A DNA stretch of 16,858 bases from CAYVKM01 sp964452045 (GTDB lineage Bacteria > Calditrichota > Calditrichia > RBG-13-44-9), in NCBI GenBank assembly GCA_964452045.1, contig CAYVKM010000082.1, positions 1-16,858 on the forward strand, written 5' to 3'. Shown here piece by piece: positions 1 through 6,560 of the stretch. The notes under the pieces were generated by a model that ran no database searches, was not told the DNA's origin, and was given only the letters and a program-made list of their open reading frames with translations. How positions within the stretch are numbered: the stretch's first letter is position 1; each line of letters opens with the position of its first letter. The translations under genes were made by a program, and so were the position numbers.

Positions 1-102
1 CTGGTTATCCCGGAACAATTTCACCTGATGTAGAATTCTGTCGACCATAGTTGTTTTTCCATGATCAACATGCGCAATAATTGCAATATTTCTTATATCC
101 AT
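1..102 (-). CDS. typA: TypA/BipA translational GTPase, N-terminal fragment
   Basis: This is the first 34 codons of a ribosome-associated translational GTPase that continues beyond the left edge. The ATG at 102 gives MDIRNIAII followed by AHVDHGKTT, the G1/P-loop signature of the TypA/BipA subgroup (the same motif occurs in LepA and EF-G, but the MDIRNIAIIAHVDHGKTT start and the following VDRILHQ and LFRDNQ resemble TypA of Bacteroidota-like bacteria). TypA binds 70S ribosomes and helps 50S assembly and growth under stress, including cold. It starts 12 bases after the carbonic anhydrase stop, so the two are probably co-transcribed. It is a universal housekeeping gene, so I take this end as chromosomal backbone rather than cassette material. 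LepA is the main alternative. Confidence 0.88.
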   Translation of the reverse strand, partial: MDIRNIAIIAHVDHGKTTMVDRILHQVKLFRDNQ

Positions 103-114
103 AAATGAATTTTC

Positions 115-738
115 TTATTTATCAAGATTGAACGTTTTGGTAGGGCTGGTTATGCGGACGTTTAAATCCTTTAATATTCCATCTTCGATATTGTATATCC
201 AGCCATGCACTGCCAATTCCTGTCCAGCCTTCCAGGCACACTGAACGATGGTTGTCTGGCAGACATTTGTAACCTGCTCAACGACATTAAGTTCACACAA
301 TAGATTAATTTTTTCTATTTCATTTTGAATCGCATCGATTTTAGTTTGGTGAAAGCGATAGACATCTCTTATGTGGCGTAGCCAATTATCGATCAATCCA
401 TGTTCTTTATTTTCCATGGCGGCCTGAATGCCTCCACATCCATAGTGACCACAGACGATGATATGCTTTACCTTGAGCACGTCTACCGCAAACTGGATCA
501 CTGACAGGCAATTAAGGTCAGTATGAACCACAAGATTGGCGATATTGCGGTGGACAAATATCTGTCCTGGTGGCATATCCACAATCTGATTGGCCGGCAC
601 TCGGCTGTCCGAGCAGCCAATCCATAAATATTCCGGATTCTGCTGCTGGGAAAGATCTTTGAAAAAATTCGGTTCTGCTGCTTTTACCCTTTCTGCCCAT
701 TTCCGGTTTTGGTCGAATAACTTTTTTAAAACACGCAT
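115..738 (-). CDS. can: Beta-class carbonic anhydrase
   Basis: Zinc enzyme interconverting CO2 and bicarbonate in the cytoplasm. The sequence follows E. coli Can closely along its length: WIGCSDSRVP carries the first zinc ligand and the Asp-Arg dyad, followed by GQIFVHRNIANLV, HTDLNCLSV and CGHYGCGG (His and second Cys ligands), then LCELNVVEQV and VHGWIYNIEDG. I start at the ATG at 738 (207 aa). An in-frame TTG at 753 would add five residues, but the ATG start puts the first zinc Cys at residue 42, its position in E. coli Can. No strong Shine-Dalgarno precedes either start. All four ligand residues are present, so it should be active. It lies 12 bases upstream of typA and no attC-like repeat follows it, which places it outside the cassette array. 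Confidence 0.93.
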   Translation of the reverse strand: MRVLKKLFDQNRKWAERVKAAEPNFFKDLSQQQNPEYLWIGCSDSRVPANQIVDMPPGQIFVHRNIANLVVHTDLNCLSVIQFAVDVLKVKHIIVCGHYGCGGIQAAMENKEHGLIDNWLRHIRDVYRFHQTKIDAIQNEIEKINLLCELNVVEQVTNVCQTTIVQCAWKAGQELAVHGWIYNIEDGILKDLNVRITSPTKTFNLDK

Positions 739-872
739 ATTTGGGTAATTCAAATATTTCTTATTGGATTTATATAAAATATAATCTCGTAAGTATCCGA
801 TGGATAGAAGAAATTTCCAGCATAAAGCATTTCAAGGATCTATATTTTGACAGATCGTAATTTAGAATTCTG
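739..872. other. Intergenic region upstream of can, array/chromosome boundary
   Basis: AT-rich spacer between the carbonic anhydrase start and the stop of the membrane protein gene at 873. I looked for an attC-type inverted repeat with GTTRRRY/RYYYAAC boxes and found none. A short 6-base inverted repeat (849-854 with 869-874) overlaps the stop codon at 873 but lacks a T-run in the direction of transcription. The can-typA promoter probably lies here, but I cannot place its boxes with confidence. Confidence 0.4.
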
Positions 873-1256
873 TCATCCTGTTGATTTGAGTTCCTGCAGA
901 AGAAAATATCCAAAACCTATGGTAAAGAAGAGATAGACAAATACTATCCCCCACCCCAAAACATTTAATCCTCCGCTGAGCTGGATAATTAATGTGGCTA
1001 TTAAAGCAATTGCATCATACACAAACAAATGCAGAATAATAGCCTTGCGTGCAACTGATTTTTCGACTGCCCGGGCAAACCAGGTCAGCATCAGATTACC
1101 CATAAGGGCTGCTCCGTATTCCCGGGCGGTTAAAGCTGCGCCGGGACCGTAAGAAGTTCCAAGAAGATTTAATAATTGGGCTGGTAAGAAAAGTAGTAAA
1201 GGCCCAAAGCCAAGACAGACGACCGCTTTGATAATCATCAGTGTTTTGAATTTCAT
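873..1256 (-). CDS. Four-helix membrane protein of unknown function
   Basis: A 127-aa integral membrane protein. Four hydrophobic segments are visible at about residues 7-31, 48-62, 72-92 and 98-121, separated by short charged loops (REYG, RAVEKSVARK). No enzymatic motif is visible. The ATG at 1256 is well supported by AAGGAGG six bases upstream. It resembles small hypothetical membrane proteins seen in diverse bacteria, but I cannot assign a family firmly. It lies just downstream, in the array direction, of the decayed attC at 1289-1340, and no attC follows it before the carbonic anhydrase. It is either the terminal cassette that lost its attC or the first chromosomal gene. Confidence 0.75.
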   Translation of the reverse strand: MKFKTLMIIKAVVCLGFGPLLLFLPAQLLNLLGTSYGPGAALTAREYGAALMGNLMLTWFARAVEKSVARKAIILHLFVYDAIALIATLIIQLSGGLNVLGWGIVFVYLFFTIGFGYFLLQELKSTG

Positions 1257-1288
1257 CTTTTTCCTCCTTATGAATTGTTATTGGAATA

Positions 1289-1340
1289 CCGCCAAAGTGA
1301 ACTCCTAGACCTTCAGTTCACGTTGGTGCGAGAGTTAGGT
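1289..1340 (-). repeat. Decayed attC site (remnant of the 128-base family)
   Basis: Bases 1310-1340 match the 3' arm of the family repeat (CTTCAGTTCACGTTGGTGCG, then GTTAGGT at 1334-1340). The opposite arm is reduced to a partial match at 1290-1303 (cgccaaagtgaact), and the second core box and most of the loop are gone. It lies about 135 bases beyond the stop of the MtfA-like gene, so it probably belonged to that cassette and is unlikely to recombine now. Confidence 0.7.
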
Positions 1341-1476
1341 TAATTTGATTTAGGTTTAATATTTCGCTTCATATCAATCCAAAATATGTCAATAAACGGA
1401 TTGTAGTAAACCGGTGTAAATAATCAGCCAGCTTGTAACGGGACTGGTTCATTCGCATGTTCGGGCAATTTTATGC
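1341..1476. other. Non-coding gap between MtfA-like gene and attC remnant
   Basis: AT-rich sequence with no open frame worth reporting and no convincing inverted repeat. It is longer than the usual stop-to-attC distance in this array, so material may have been inserted or degraded here. Confidence 0.4.
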
Positions 1477-2304
1477 CTAATTACCTTTTCGAGTTTGGTT
1501 TTTGATATCCTCCATACTGTTTTTCCTGCCCATACGCTCGGCGGGATTCTGACGGTAGTATTCTTGCAAAACACGATAGAGGTCCGGTGCCTGATTAATC
1601 ATTAACCGCGGTTTATCAAAAAATTGCTCTGTAGCTACGGCAAAAAATTCCGCCTCACTCGTTGCGCCATAGGCATTGAGAAATGATTTCTTGCCTTTTG
1701 CGGCGTCATGCCTAATACGTTGATATTCTCGCGAACATACCAGAACCCAGTCGCGATATTCGGCCCGGTCGCGCAATGGTGGAGTGCCATCGGCCGCCCC
1801 ATCGAGCATATCCAGTTTATGGGCGAATTCGTGGTAAATGACATTATGGCCAAGTTCTGGATGGCGACTTCCACGCAAGGCTGCATCCCAAATGATTATC
1901 ACAGGTCCTTGCAAGAATGCCTGCCCGATAATCGGTTGCTCAATATCCAGTGGAGCATTCGCAATCTCAAAGGAACCCAGCTTGCGTTGTGGTGGAACAA
2001 CGGTAGAGGGATATACGATAATGGATTGGACATTCTGATAATAGTTATGAGGTACGCCCAGAAGCAGCAGGCAGGCTTGTGCTGAGATTGTGACACGGAT
2101 CTCATCGTTAAGTTTCAGTCCCCCCGCAGTCTCCCAATTCTTCTCAACTATAAATACCTGTATGAGAGCCCGCAAGTGAACACGCTCGGCATCATCCAGC
2201 ATACAATAGTGAGCTACGTTCCGGCGGATTATTTCCTCCCATGTGGAAGGGAAAATTAACTGAGTTAGTTTTTTTCGGCGACGTTTACGCAACCAACCAA
2301 ACAT
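1477..2304 (-). CDS. MtfA-like zinc peptidase (M90 family)
   Basis: A 275-aa protein of the MtfA/peptidase M90 family. In E. coli MtfA is a cytosolic zinc metallopeptidase that binds the repressor Mlc and so affects glucose uptake; the role outside enterobacteria is not known. Visible here are the basic N-terminus (LRKRRRKK), VIIIWD around 135-140, the gluzincin motif HEFAH at 158-162 followed by KLDMLDG, and SEAEFFAVATE at 216-226, whose Glu (about 219) should be the third zinc ligand. Length matches the 265-aa E. coli protein. The ATG at 2304 is preceded by only a weak AGAG ribosome site. It sits between attC-like sites (2494-2616 upstream, remnant 1289-1340 downstream), so it looks like a cassette gene, though MtfA is usually chromosomal. 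Confidence 0.88.
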   Translation of the reverse strand: MFGWLRKRRRKKLTQLIFPSTWEEIIRRNVAHYCMLDDAERVHLRALIQVFIVEKNWETAGGLKLNDEIRVTISAQACLLLLGVPHNYYQNVQSIIVYPSTVVPPQRKLGSFEIANAPLDIEQPIIGQAFLQGPVIIIWDAALRGSRHPELGHNVIYHEFAHKLDMLDGAADGTPPLRDRAEYRDWVLVCSREYQRIRHDAAKGKKSFLNAYGATSEAEFFAVATEQFFDKPRLMINQAPDLYRVLQEYYRQNPAERMGRKNSMEDIKNQTRKGN

Positions 2305-2493
2305 TAAAAGCTCTTATTGTCTTTTGTAACTGTAGATGAAAAAACGACTTTTTCCGCAATAATTTGTATCTTCAACGGCTTTAAACCAACAGAAATATTA
2401 ATGATGCCATAAAATTCCAAGAAAATTCAAAATCTATATTGAATTACTCTTTCACCAACGACCAATGAGCATGAACAACTTTCCGGTTATTAT
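2305..2493. other. Non-coding gap upstream of the MtfA-like gene
   Basis: Spacer between the attC-like site at 2494-2616 and the MtfA-like start. No open frame, RNA-like fold or repeat is apparent. A private promoter for the peptidase gene could lie here, since the spacer is longer than the typical attC-to-start distance in this array. Confidence 0.3.
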
Positions 2494-2616
2494 TGCTAAT
2501 GTATAGGGCTTAAGCTGCCGGCGAGATAAAACTGAATTTACTCCCAGCCGGGCCAAGCAGTACAGAAATCCAGGAAACGTCCAGCCCTCCCGGTCAGCTT
2601 GAAGCCCGAGTTAAGT
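2494..2616 (-). repeat. attC-like site with a mutated core box
   Basis: Bases 2506-2520 (GGGCTTAAGCTGCCGG region) pair with 2590-2608 (CCGGTCAGCTTGAAGCCC), with one extra base twice on the 3' arm. One core box is a perfect GTTAAGT (2610-2616). The other reads GCTAAT (2495-2500), so on the minus strand it is ATTAGC instead of GTTAGC: the G at the known integrase crossover position is replaced. It follows the RRM gene and probably is its attC, now likely impaired. Confidence 0.7.
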
Positions 2617-2668
2617 GTTTATTTGACATTTATATCTAATGAAATCATTTTAGCACACAAACCTATGA

Positions 2669-3037
2669 TCATCGGTTACCCCTTCGTCCTCCACCACCAC
2701 TACCGTATTTCCCTTTACCACTGCCATATCCTCCTTTGCTACCCCCTTGTCCTCCTCTGCCACCACCATATCCCCCTCTACCACCACGTCTTTCGGAACG
2801 CGGACGAGCTTCATTGACAGTAAGACTTTGCCCTTTTAAATCTTGCCCATTTAATCCTTCGATTGCCGACTGCGCTTCATCTTTAGAAGGCATCTCCACG
2901 AATCCAAAGCCTCGTGATTCGCCACTGAATTTATCCTTAATAACAGTGACGGATGCGACCTGTCCGAATGTCTCAAACGCCTCTCGTAAATCTTCATCGT
3001 CAATGTCACCTGAAAGGTTGCCAACGTAAATATTCAT
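2669..3037 (-). CDS. RRM-type RNA-binding protein with glycine-rich tail
   Basis: A 122-aa protein of the cyanobacterial/plant glycine-rich RNA-binding type. A single RNA recognition motif spans about residues 1-78: RNP2 is IYVGNL (3-8) and RNP1 is RGFGFVEM (42-49), with the aromatic residues that stack on RNA bases present. Residues 81-122 are an Arg/Gly/Ser/Tyr-rich tail. Such proteins bind single-stranded RNA and in several bacteria are cold-induced; that role is inference here. The ATG at 3037 is chosen over longer in-frame starts because AAGGAG lies seven bases upstream and the RRM begins at residue 2. The gene sits between attC-like sites at 3100-3206 and 2494-2616, so it is carried as a cassette. 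Confidence 0.93.
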   Translation of the reverse strand: MNIYVGNLSGDIDDEDLREAFETFGQVASVTVIKDKFSGESRGFGFVEMPSKDEAQSAIEGLNGQDLKGQSLTVNEARPRSERRGGRGGYGGGRGGQGGSKGGYGSGKGKYGSGGGGRRGNR

Positions 3038-3099
3038 TTTAATCTCCTTCTTATTTACAACATTTATAGCTGAATTAGAATCATGGTATTTTTTTATAT

Positions 3100-3206
3100 A
3101 CCTAACGGATGGCCGATAACCAGACGCGACGCACAACAGCCTTCGGATTAATCAAACAATCCGAGACCAGAATGCGTCAGCGTTCTGTTTGATTGGCAGG
3201 TTAGGC
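3100..3206 (-). repeat. attC-like site following the GH31 gene
   Basis: Core boxes are perfect: minus-strand GCCTAAC at 3206-3200 and GTTAGGT at 3106-3100. The arms 3108-3130 and 3171-3198 pair imperfectly, with an extra C and an extra A on the 3' (plus-strand) arm flanking a shared AA-CAGA block. The box begins nine bases after the GH31 stop, which is tight, cassette-like packing. Confidence 0.8.
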
Positions 3207-3214
3207 TTTAAAAT

Positions 3215-4831
3215 CTAACGTATTAATTCAAAAAAGGGTAAATCATCAAGGCTAATTTTCAGGTCAACTGTCTTTGGCCCTGAGATTATTTGTCCATCGA
3301 AACTTTTCCATCGGCCCATGGGAATAACCACCTTTCTGACAGTAGCTCCTTTGTTCAAAACTGGCGCTACCAGTAACTTGTCACCCAATAAAAACTGGTC
3401 AATAATGTCCGCATAGCCTTGATCAGGATAGGCAAACTCCATTGGCCTAATTATCGGTTCACCTGTTTTAGCCGCTTTAACAGCTAATTCCAGTATGAAA
3501 TCCTTATATTTTTCACGGATCGCCACAGATTTTTTAACTGCTGCAAAATGCCTTTCATCCAGAATCCGCCATGGTGCTACTGAGAATTGCATCATGGGCA
3601 TCAGGGCATGACATTGTGCGGAGCGAACGACTAATTCCTGGTCCAGGACCGCATCATCTAAAAATGCAGTAAACTCGCCACCTCCAATCATATCCGGACA
3701 TGAAAAGTAATAACCCATAAGTCCGGCGGTTAACATATTCGGGACCAATAATTGTAACGCGTCAAAACTATGCCCCTTATCTCGTAAGGACTCTGCCAGC
3801 GGCTGGCCACCCATTTTCCACATTGCCCGGTATTCATTCAACGGATAAAAAAGACCAATCGTACCGAATAGCTCTGAATGTTCCTCCGGCGTGGCATCCT
3901 GTTTAAAGGAATGTACACCTTTATAAAATTCAAAATCTCCGGCATCAAATTTAAATCCGTCGACCCCATTTTCATTTATCAATCGGTCCAGTCGTGATTT
4001 AAACCAGTTAAATGCTCCCGGATTAGTCAGATCCAGAAGTGCACTGGCACCGTTCCACCAGCGGACAATCGCCGGTTCCCCATTATTATCGGTAACCAGA
4101 TATTTCTTACTCATCAGGTTCCGGTAAACATCGCAATCGGGACTGATAAAAGGACAGACCCAGACCATCACTTTAAATCCCATATCGTGCAAGTCATCAA
4201 TCATTTTCCCGGGATGAGGAAAACGTCCCGGGTGAAAATTCCATTTGCCATAATCTTCCTGCCAATTATCATCAATCATTAGCACTCCCGGAGGGAAACC
4301 ATTTGCGATAATATTTCCGGCATAAGCCAGAACATCTTTCTGGTTTTGGTCATACATTAGTTCAATCCAGGTATTGTACTGGGGTTGGGTAAATAACAGT
4401 GGGTCGGGTATCTTACCCGAAGGAGGAAAGTATGTCCGGCTGGCATACAGGTAGGCTTCCCTGAGGGTGCCACTTCCTCTATAATACTGAACCGAGCCCT
4501 TTATCTCTAATTTTCCGGGAGAAAAATCAATCTGGTACGGATGATCCGACCAGATTACATCCCTCGTACTGGAGAGCATTAACGGCTGTACCTGATTTCC
4601 ATAATTACTGTTGAAGTTCGCTTTATACGGCTCTATCAGAGGCATTTTATTGCCATGATTTATGACACCTGCCCACCAGTATGTGTTTTTATCCACATTA
4701 ATATCAAGACTATCATGAAGACTGACATTTTGTCCGTAAACCGAACCCGACAGCAAGAATCCTATGATAAAATAATACTGATTTTTGGTGTGTAATTGTA
4801 TAAGCCCATGCTTTTCCTTTACTAAATACAA
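3215..4831 (-). CDS. Secreted glycoside hydrolase family 31 protein
   Basis: A GH31 alpha-glycosidase, probably exported. After a hydrophobic stretch (residues 20-32, YYFIIGFLLSGS, then VYGQ) come an N-terminal beta domain, the (beta/alpha)8 barrel with GVLMIDDNW (182-190), MGFKVMVWVCPF (217-228) and GFKFDAGDF (292-300), whose Asp296 is the expected nucleophile, then SCPDMIGGG (377-385) and a C-terminal beta domain (LLVAPVLNKG). It looks closer to the MYORG/alpha-galactosidase-like branch than to classical alpha-glucosidases; the acid/base residue cannot be placed with certainty. The frame opens with TTG at 4831, 14 bases from the preceding attC, without a clear ribosome site. An ATG at 4809 with AAAGGA upstream is in another frame and ends after 15 codons, so a small frameshift at the start is possible. 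The substrate is unknown. Confidence 0.87.
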   Translation of the reverse strand: MYLVKEKHGLIQLHTKNQYYFIIGFLLSGSVYGQNVSLHDSLDINVDKNTYWWAGVINHGNKMPLIEPYKANFNSNYGNQVQPLMLSSTRDVIWSDHPYQIDFSPGKLEIKGSVQYYRGSGTLREAYLYASRTYFPPSGKIPDPLLFTQPQYNTWIELMYDQNQKDVLAYAGNIIANGFPPGVLMIDDNWQEDYGKWNFHPGRFPHPGKMIDDLHDMGFKVMVWVCPFISPDCDVYRNLMSKKYLVTDNNGEPAIVRWWNGASALLDLTNPGAFNWFKSRLDRLINENGVDGFKFDAGDFEFYKGVHSFKQDATPEEHSELFGTIGLFYPLNEYRAMWKMGGQPLAESLRDKGHSFDALQLLVPNMLTAGLMGYYFSCPDMIGGGEFTAFLDDAVLDQELVVRSAQCHALMPMMQFSVAPWRILDERHFAAVKKSVAIREKYKDFILELAVKAAKTGEPIIRPMEFAYPDQGYADIIDQFLLGDKLLVAPVLNKGATVRKVVIPMGRWKSFDGQIISGPKTVDLKISLDDLPFFELIR

Positions 4832-4844
4832 AACCTATTAATAA

Positions 4845-4977
4845 GCCTAACAACCAGAATTAAGCTGCCTGCGGAATAAAAGCTCTATAATTTTGTATCC
4901 AAAATAGACTTATTTTAACATTCCAAAACCCAAAAGACCGCCGATAATAGCAGGCCGGCTAGAATGATTGGTTGCCG
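4845..4977 (-). repeat. attC-like site following the SnoaL-like gene and decayed gene
   Basis: The minus-strand GTTAGGC box (4851-4845) is perfect. The 5' arm 4852-4873 (AACCAGAATTAAGCTGCCTG) pairs with 4951-4974, with extra bases on the 3' arm as in the other sites. The second box is degenerate (GTTGCCG at 4971-4977). The loop is long and AT-rich. Confidence 0.6.
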
Positions 4978-4993
4978 ATTCTTAACACTAATT

Positions 4994-5277
4994 CTAATTC
5001 TCAAATATCTTCATAATTATATCATTTAGTCTGAGAACTCCATTCATTGTAATATTATTTACTGAAATTTCGATTCGGCACAAGTCAATGCCCTTGCCAC
5101 AGTTTTTTCATCATGCTTCACCGGCCCCAGTTCTATCCTTAAGATCATCGTATAATACTGTTTTGATCTTTGAATTATTAAAAGCTAGATAAATCCCTTG
5201 GTCTCCAAATTTTTTGAAATCCAGGAGCGATAACTAACCACAACAACGATTTTTCTTTTTCTTTAACTCTCAGGTGT
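4994..5277 (-). pseudogene. Decayed remnant of an unidentified gene
   Basis: No intact open frame is present, but protein-like pieces follow one another on the minus strand. One frame reads KEKEKSLLWLVIAPGFQK and breaks at a run of six A's (about 5212); the next reads FGDQGIYLAFNNSK, IKTVLYDDLKDRTGAG, then hits two TGA codons; a third carries KHDEKTVARALTCAE; and the earlier frame resumes with RIEISVNNITMNGVLRLNDI and IIMKIFEN, ending at TAG 4994-4996. Two or three indels would join these pieces. I do not recognise the family. It lies between the SnoaL-like gene and the attC at 4845-4977, so it may be the original gene of that attC. Confidence 0.5.
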
Positions 5278-5302
5278 TAACTTTCTGCGGCTCAGCCATG
5301 GT

Positions 5303-5734
5303 TCACTGCGTCTGGTCAGTCGGCTTGTCAGTCTTTTGATCCTCTTCAATTATTTTTATGGCCTCAGTCCAGTCAGTATAAACCTGCCATAATTTTATCT
5401 TATCATTTTCTACTATAGCCTTCCAAGCGGCTGTCCATTCAATCCGATTTTCCGGGACAAGTCCACGATTGCCATTATATGTTCCATAGGCCGTTCCAAG
5501 CGCTACGACTAAATTGCCATCCTGGAGGATGCGTTCGAAATTGTTTTTATAATCGGGGAACATACAAAAAAATTCCTTCCATCCTTTAGTCATTTCCTTC
5601 ACACCTGAATGAGCAGCACCGCTGGCATCTATAAATGTATGATCTTCAGTCATCAGGCTTGATAGTAGCTGAACATTACCCTCATTGATAGCGTTGTTAA
5701 AGGTTTGCATTATTCTAATTTCTTTAGTCTCCAT
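5303..5734 (-). CDS. SnoaL-like / NTF2-fold protein
   Basis: A 143-aa protein of the SnoaL-like, NTF2-fold superfamily, small cone-shaped alpha+beta barrels that act as cyclases, isomerases or ligand-binding proteins. Visible signs are the N-terminal helix with IMQTFNNAINEGNVQLLSSL (9-28), the MTEDHTFIDASG strand (29-40), MTKGWKEFFCMFPDYKNNF and the C-terminal TAAWKAIVENDKIKLWQVY. The catalytic role cannot be predicted. A charged tail (about 128-143, EEDQKTDKPTDQTQ) extends past the fold. The ATG at 5734 is preceded by GAGGGA. The upstream attC is at 5754-5880, only 20 bases away, typical cassette spacing. Downstream lies a decayed gene before the next attC. Confidence 0.82.
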   Translation of the reverse strand: METKEIRIMQTFNNAINEGNVQLLSSLMTEDHTFIDASGAAHSGVKEMTKGWKEFFCMFPDYKNNFERILQDGNLVVALGTAYGTYNGNRGLVPENRIEWTAAWKAIVENDKIKLWQVYTDWTEAIKIIEEDQKTDKPTDQTQ

Positions 5735-5753
5735 TTTTCCCTCGTTTATTCAA

Positions 5754-5880
5754 GGCTAACAAAAAAGCATAATGTGACTGAAGCGAGCATCTGTTAAACA
5801 TCCCCAATTGCTCACCTGGTAAATTGCTCAACATATGATAACCACATAACCTTCAGTTCACGTTTATGCGATAGTTAGCA
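5754..5880 (-). repeat. attC site, 128-base family
   Basis: A 127-base member of the dominant family. Arms 5766-5784 (AGCATAATGTGACTGAAGC) and 5851-5869 (CCTTCAGTTCACGTTTATGC) pair with two extra bases on the latter. Minus-strand boxes are TGCTAAC at 5880-5874 and GTTAGCC at 5760-5754. It starts four bases after the DUF2442 gene stop. Confidence 0.88.
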
Positions 5881-5883
5881 ATT

Positions 5884-6150
5884 TTATCTATATTCAAGTT
5901 TTTTTTGTCTACGAGGAGATTTATGGTGAATTCCCAAAAGTCCATCAATTGATAAATCTTCATCAATAGATGGCCAATGTATCCCATAGCCGGAGGGGGA
6001 TAATTCAAAATTATTCCTATTTGTATCGGACGCTTTTTCTAGAATGGGGGAAATATCGGTTAATTTGAATTTGTAATCTTTACCATCAATAGTTACCAAC
6101 ATTTCATCAGTTGTGAAATGAATTTTACTGATATCGTGATATTTAGTCAT
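5884..6150 (-). CDS. DUF2442 protein, second gene of a toxin-antitoxin-like pair
   Basis: An 88-aa DUF2442-type protein: short beta-rich N-terminus (KIHFTTDEMLVTIDGKDYKF), then LTDISPILEKA, then the family's ending in which GYGIHWPSIDEDLSIDGLLG precedes a short basic tail. DUF2442 proteins are commonly found directly after DUF4160 genes, and the pair is often suggested to be a type II toxin-antitoxin system. Here the ATG at 6150 comes two bases after the DUF4160 stop, with GGAAGG at the end of the upstream gene as ribosome site, so translation is coupled. The stop is four bases before the attC at 5754-5880. Which partner is the toxin is not settled from sequence. Confidence 0.85.
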   Translation of the reverse strand: MTKYHDISKIHFTTDEMLVTIDGKDYKFKLTDISPILEKASDTNRNNFELSPSGYGIHWPSIDEDLSIDGLLGIHHKSPRRQKKLEYR

Positions 6151-6152
6151 TT

Positions 6153-6404
6153 TTATCTACCTTCCTGAAATTCATTCCAGGCTTTTTCAATCAACTCAAA
6201 ATATTCATATATGATCTTTTTTACTAGCCTTTTATCCTTATTGTTCATATTAAAGGAATAAGCTTCCTGAACTTCAAAGTTTTTCTGATCCAGCCAATAT
6301 TTACTTTCTTTCTCTGCCTTTTGACAATGAATATGGATTGGTTCTCTTCTTTCATTTGAATAAAAGAAAAATCTCCATCCATCTATATAAAGTATCGTCG
6401 GCAT
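6153..6404 (-). CDS. DUF4160 protein, first gene of a toxin-antitoxin-like pair
   Basis: An 83-aa DUF4160 protein. The family pattern is clear: MPTI at the start, a hydrophobic strand (WRFFFYSNERREP), the histidine motif IHIHCQKAE (23-31) where most members have PHFHVE-like residues, then a beta hairpin (KYWLDQKNFEV) and a C-terminal helix with LVKKIIYEYFELIEKAWNEF. The HIH-type motif might bind metal or act in catalysis, but no activity is established in my knowledge. Followed after two bases by the DUF2442 gene. The ATG at 6404 is about 85 bases downstream of the short attC at 6489-6534. Compact two-gene units of this type are known from integron cassette arrays. Confidence 0.85.
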   Translation of the reverse strand: MPTILYIDGWRFFFYSNERREPIHIHCQKAEKESKYWLDQKNFEVQEAYSFNMNNKDKRLVKKIIYEYFELIEKAWNEFQEGR

Positions 6405-6488
6405 TTGTTTCCAAAAACTTGTTCATATATAATATAAGACCAGATCAGTCCATAGAAAATAAAATTTTGTAAGTCCGTATTATATAAT

Positions 6489-6534
6489 AGCTAACGTTCC
6501 ACATGAGCCGTCAGACTCGATGTGGGTGTTAAGC
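6489..6534 (-). repeat. Short attC-like site (46 bases)
   Basis: Perfect GTTAAGC at 6528-6534 and minus-strand GTTAGCT at 6495-6489. The arms CCACATGAG (6499-6507) and CTCGATGTGG (6516-6525) pair fully except for one extra base (a C when read on the minus strand) on the 3' arm, leaving an eight-base loop. The layout matches attC, but the site is shorter than the roughly 55-60 bases of the smallest well-known sites. Confidence 0.65.
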
Positions 6535-6560
6535 AACAAGTTGGTGCCGTGGCGCATATC

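Noticed and set aside
849..874. Possible terminator hairpin (GACAGA ... TCTGTC)
   Set aside because: The stem is only six base pairs, it overlaps the stop codon at 873 and has no T-run on the transcribed strand.
2599..2817. 72-aa plus-strand His/Tyr-rich frame (and 2736-3029, 13225-13494)
   Set aside because: These are antisense readings of the glycine-rich tail of the RRM protein and of the Asp/Gly-rich loops of the subtilase; their odd composition comes from those repeats.
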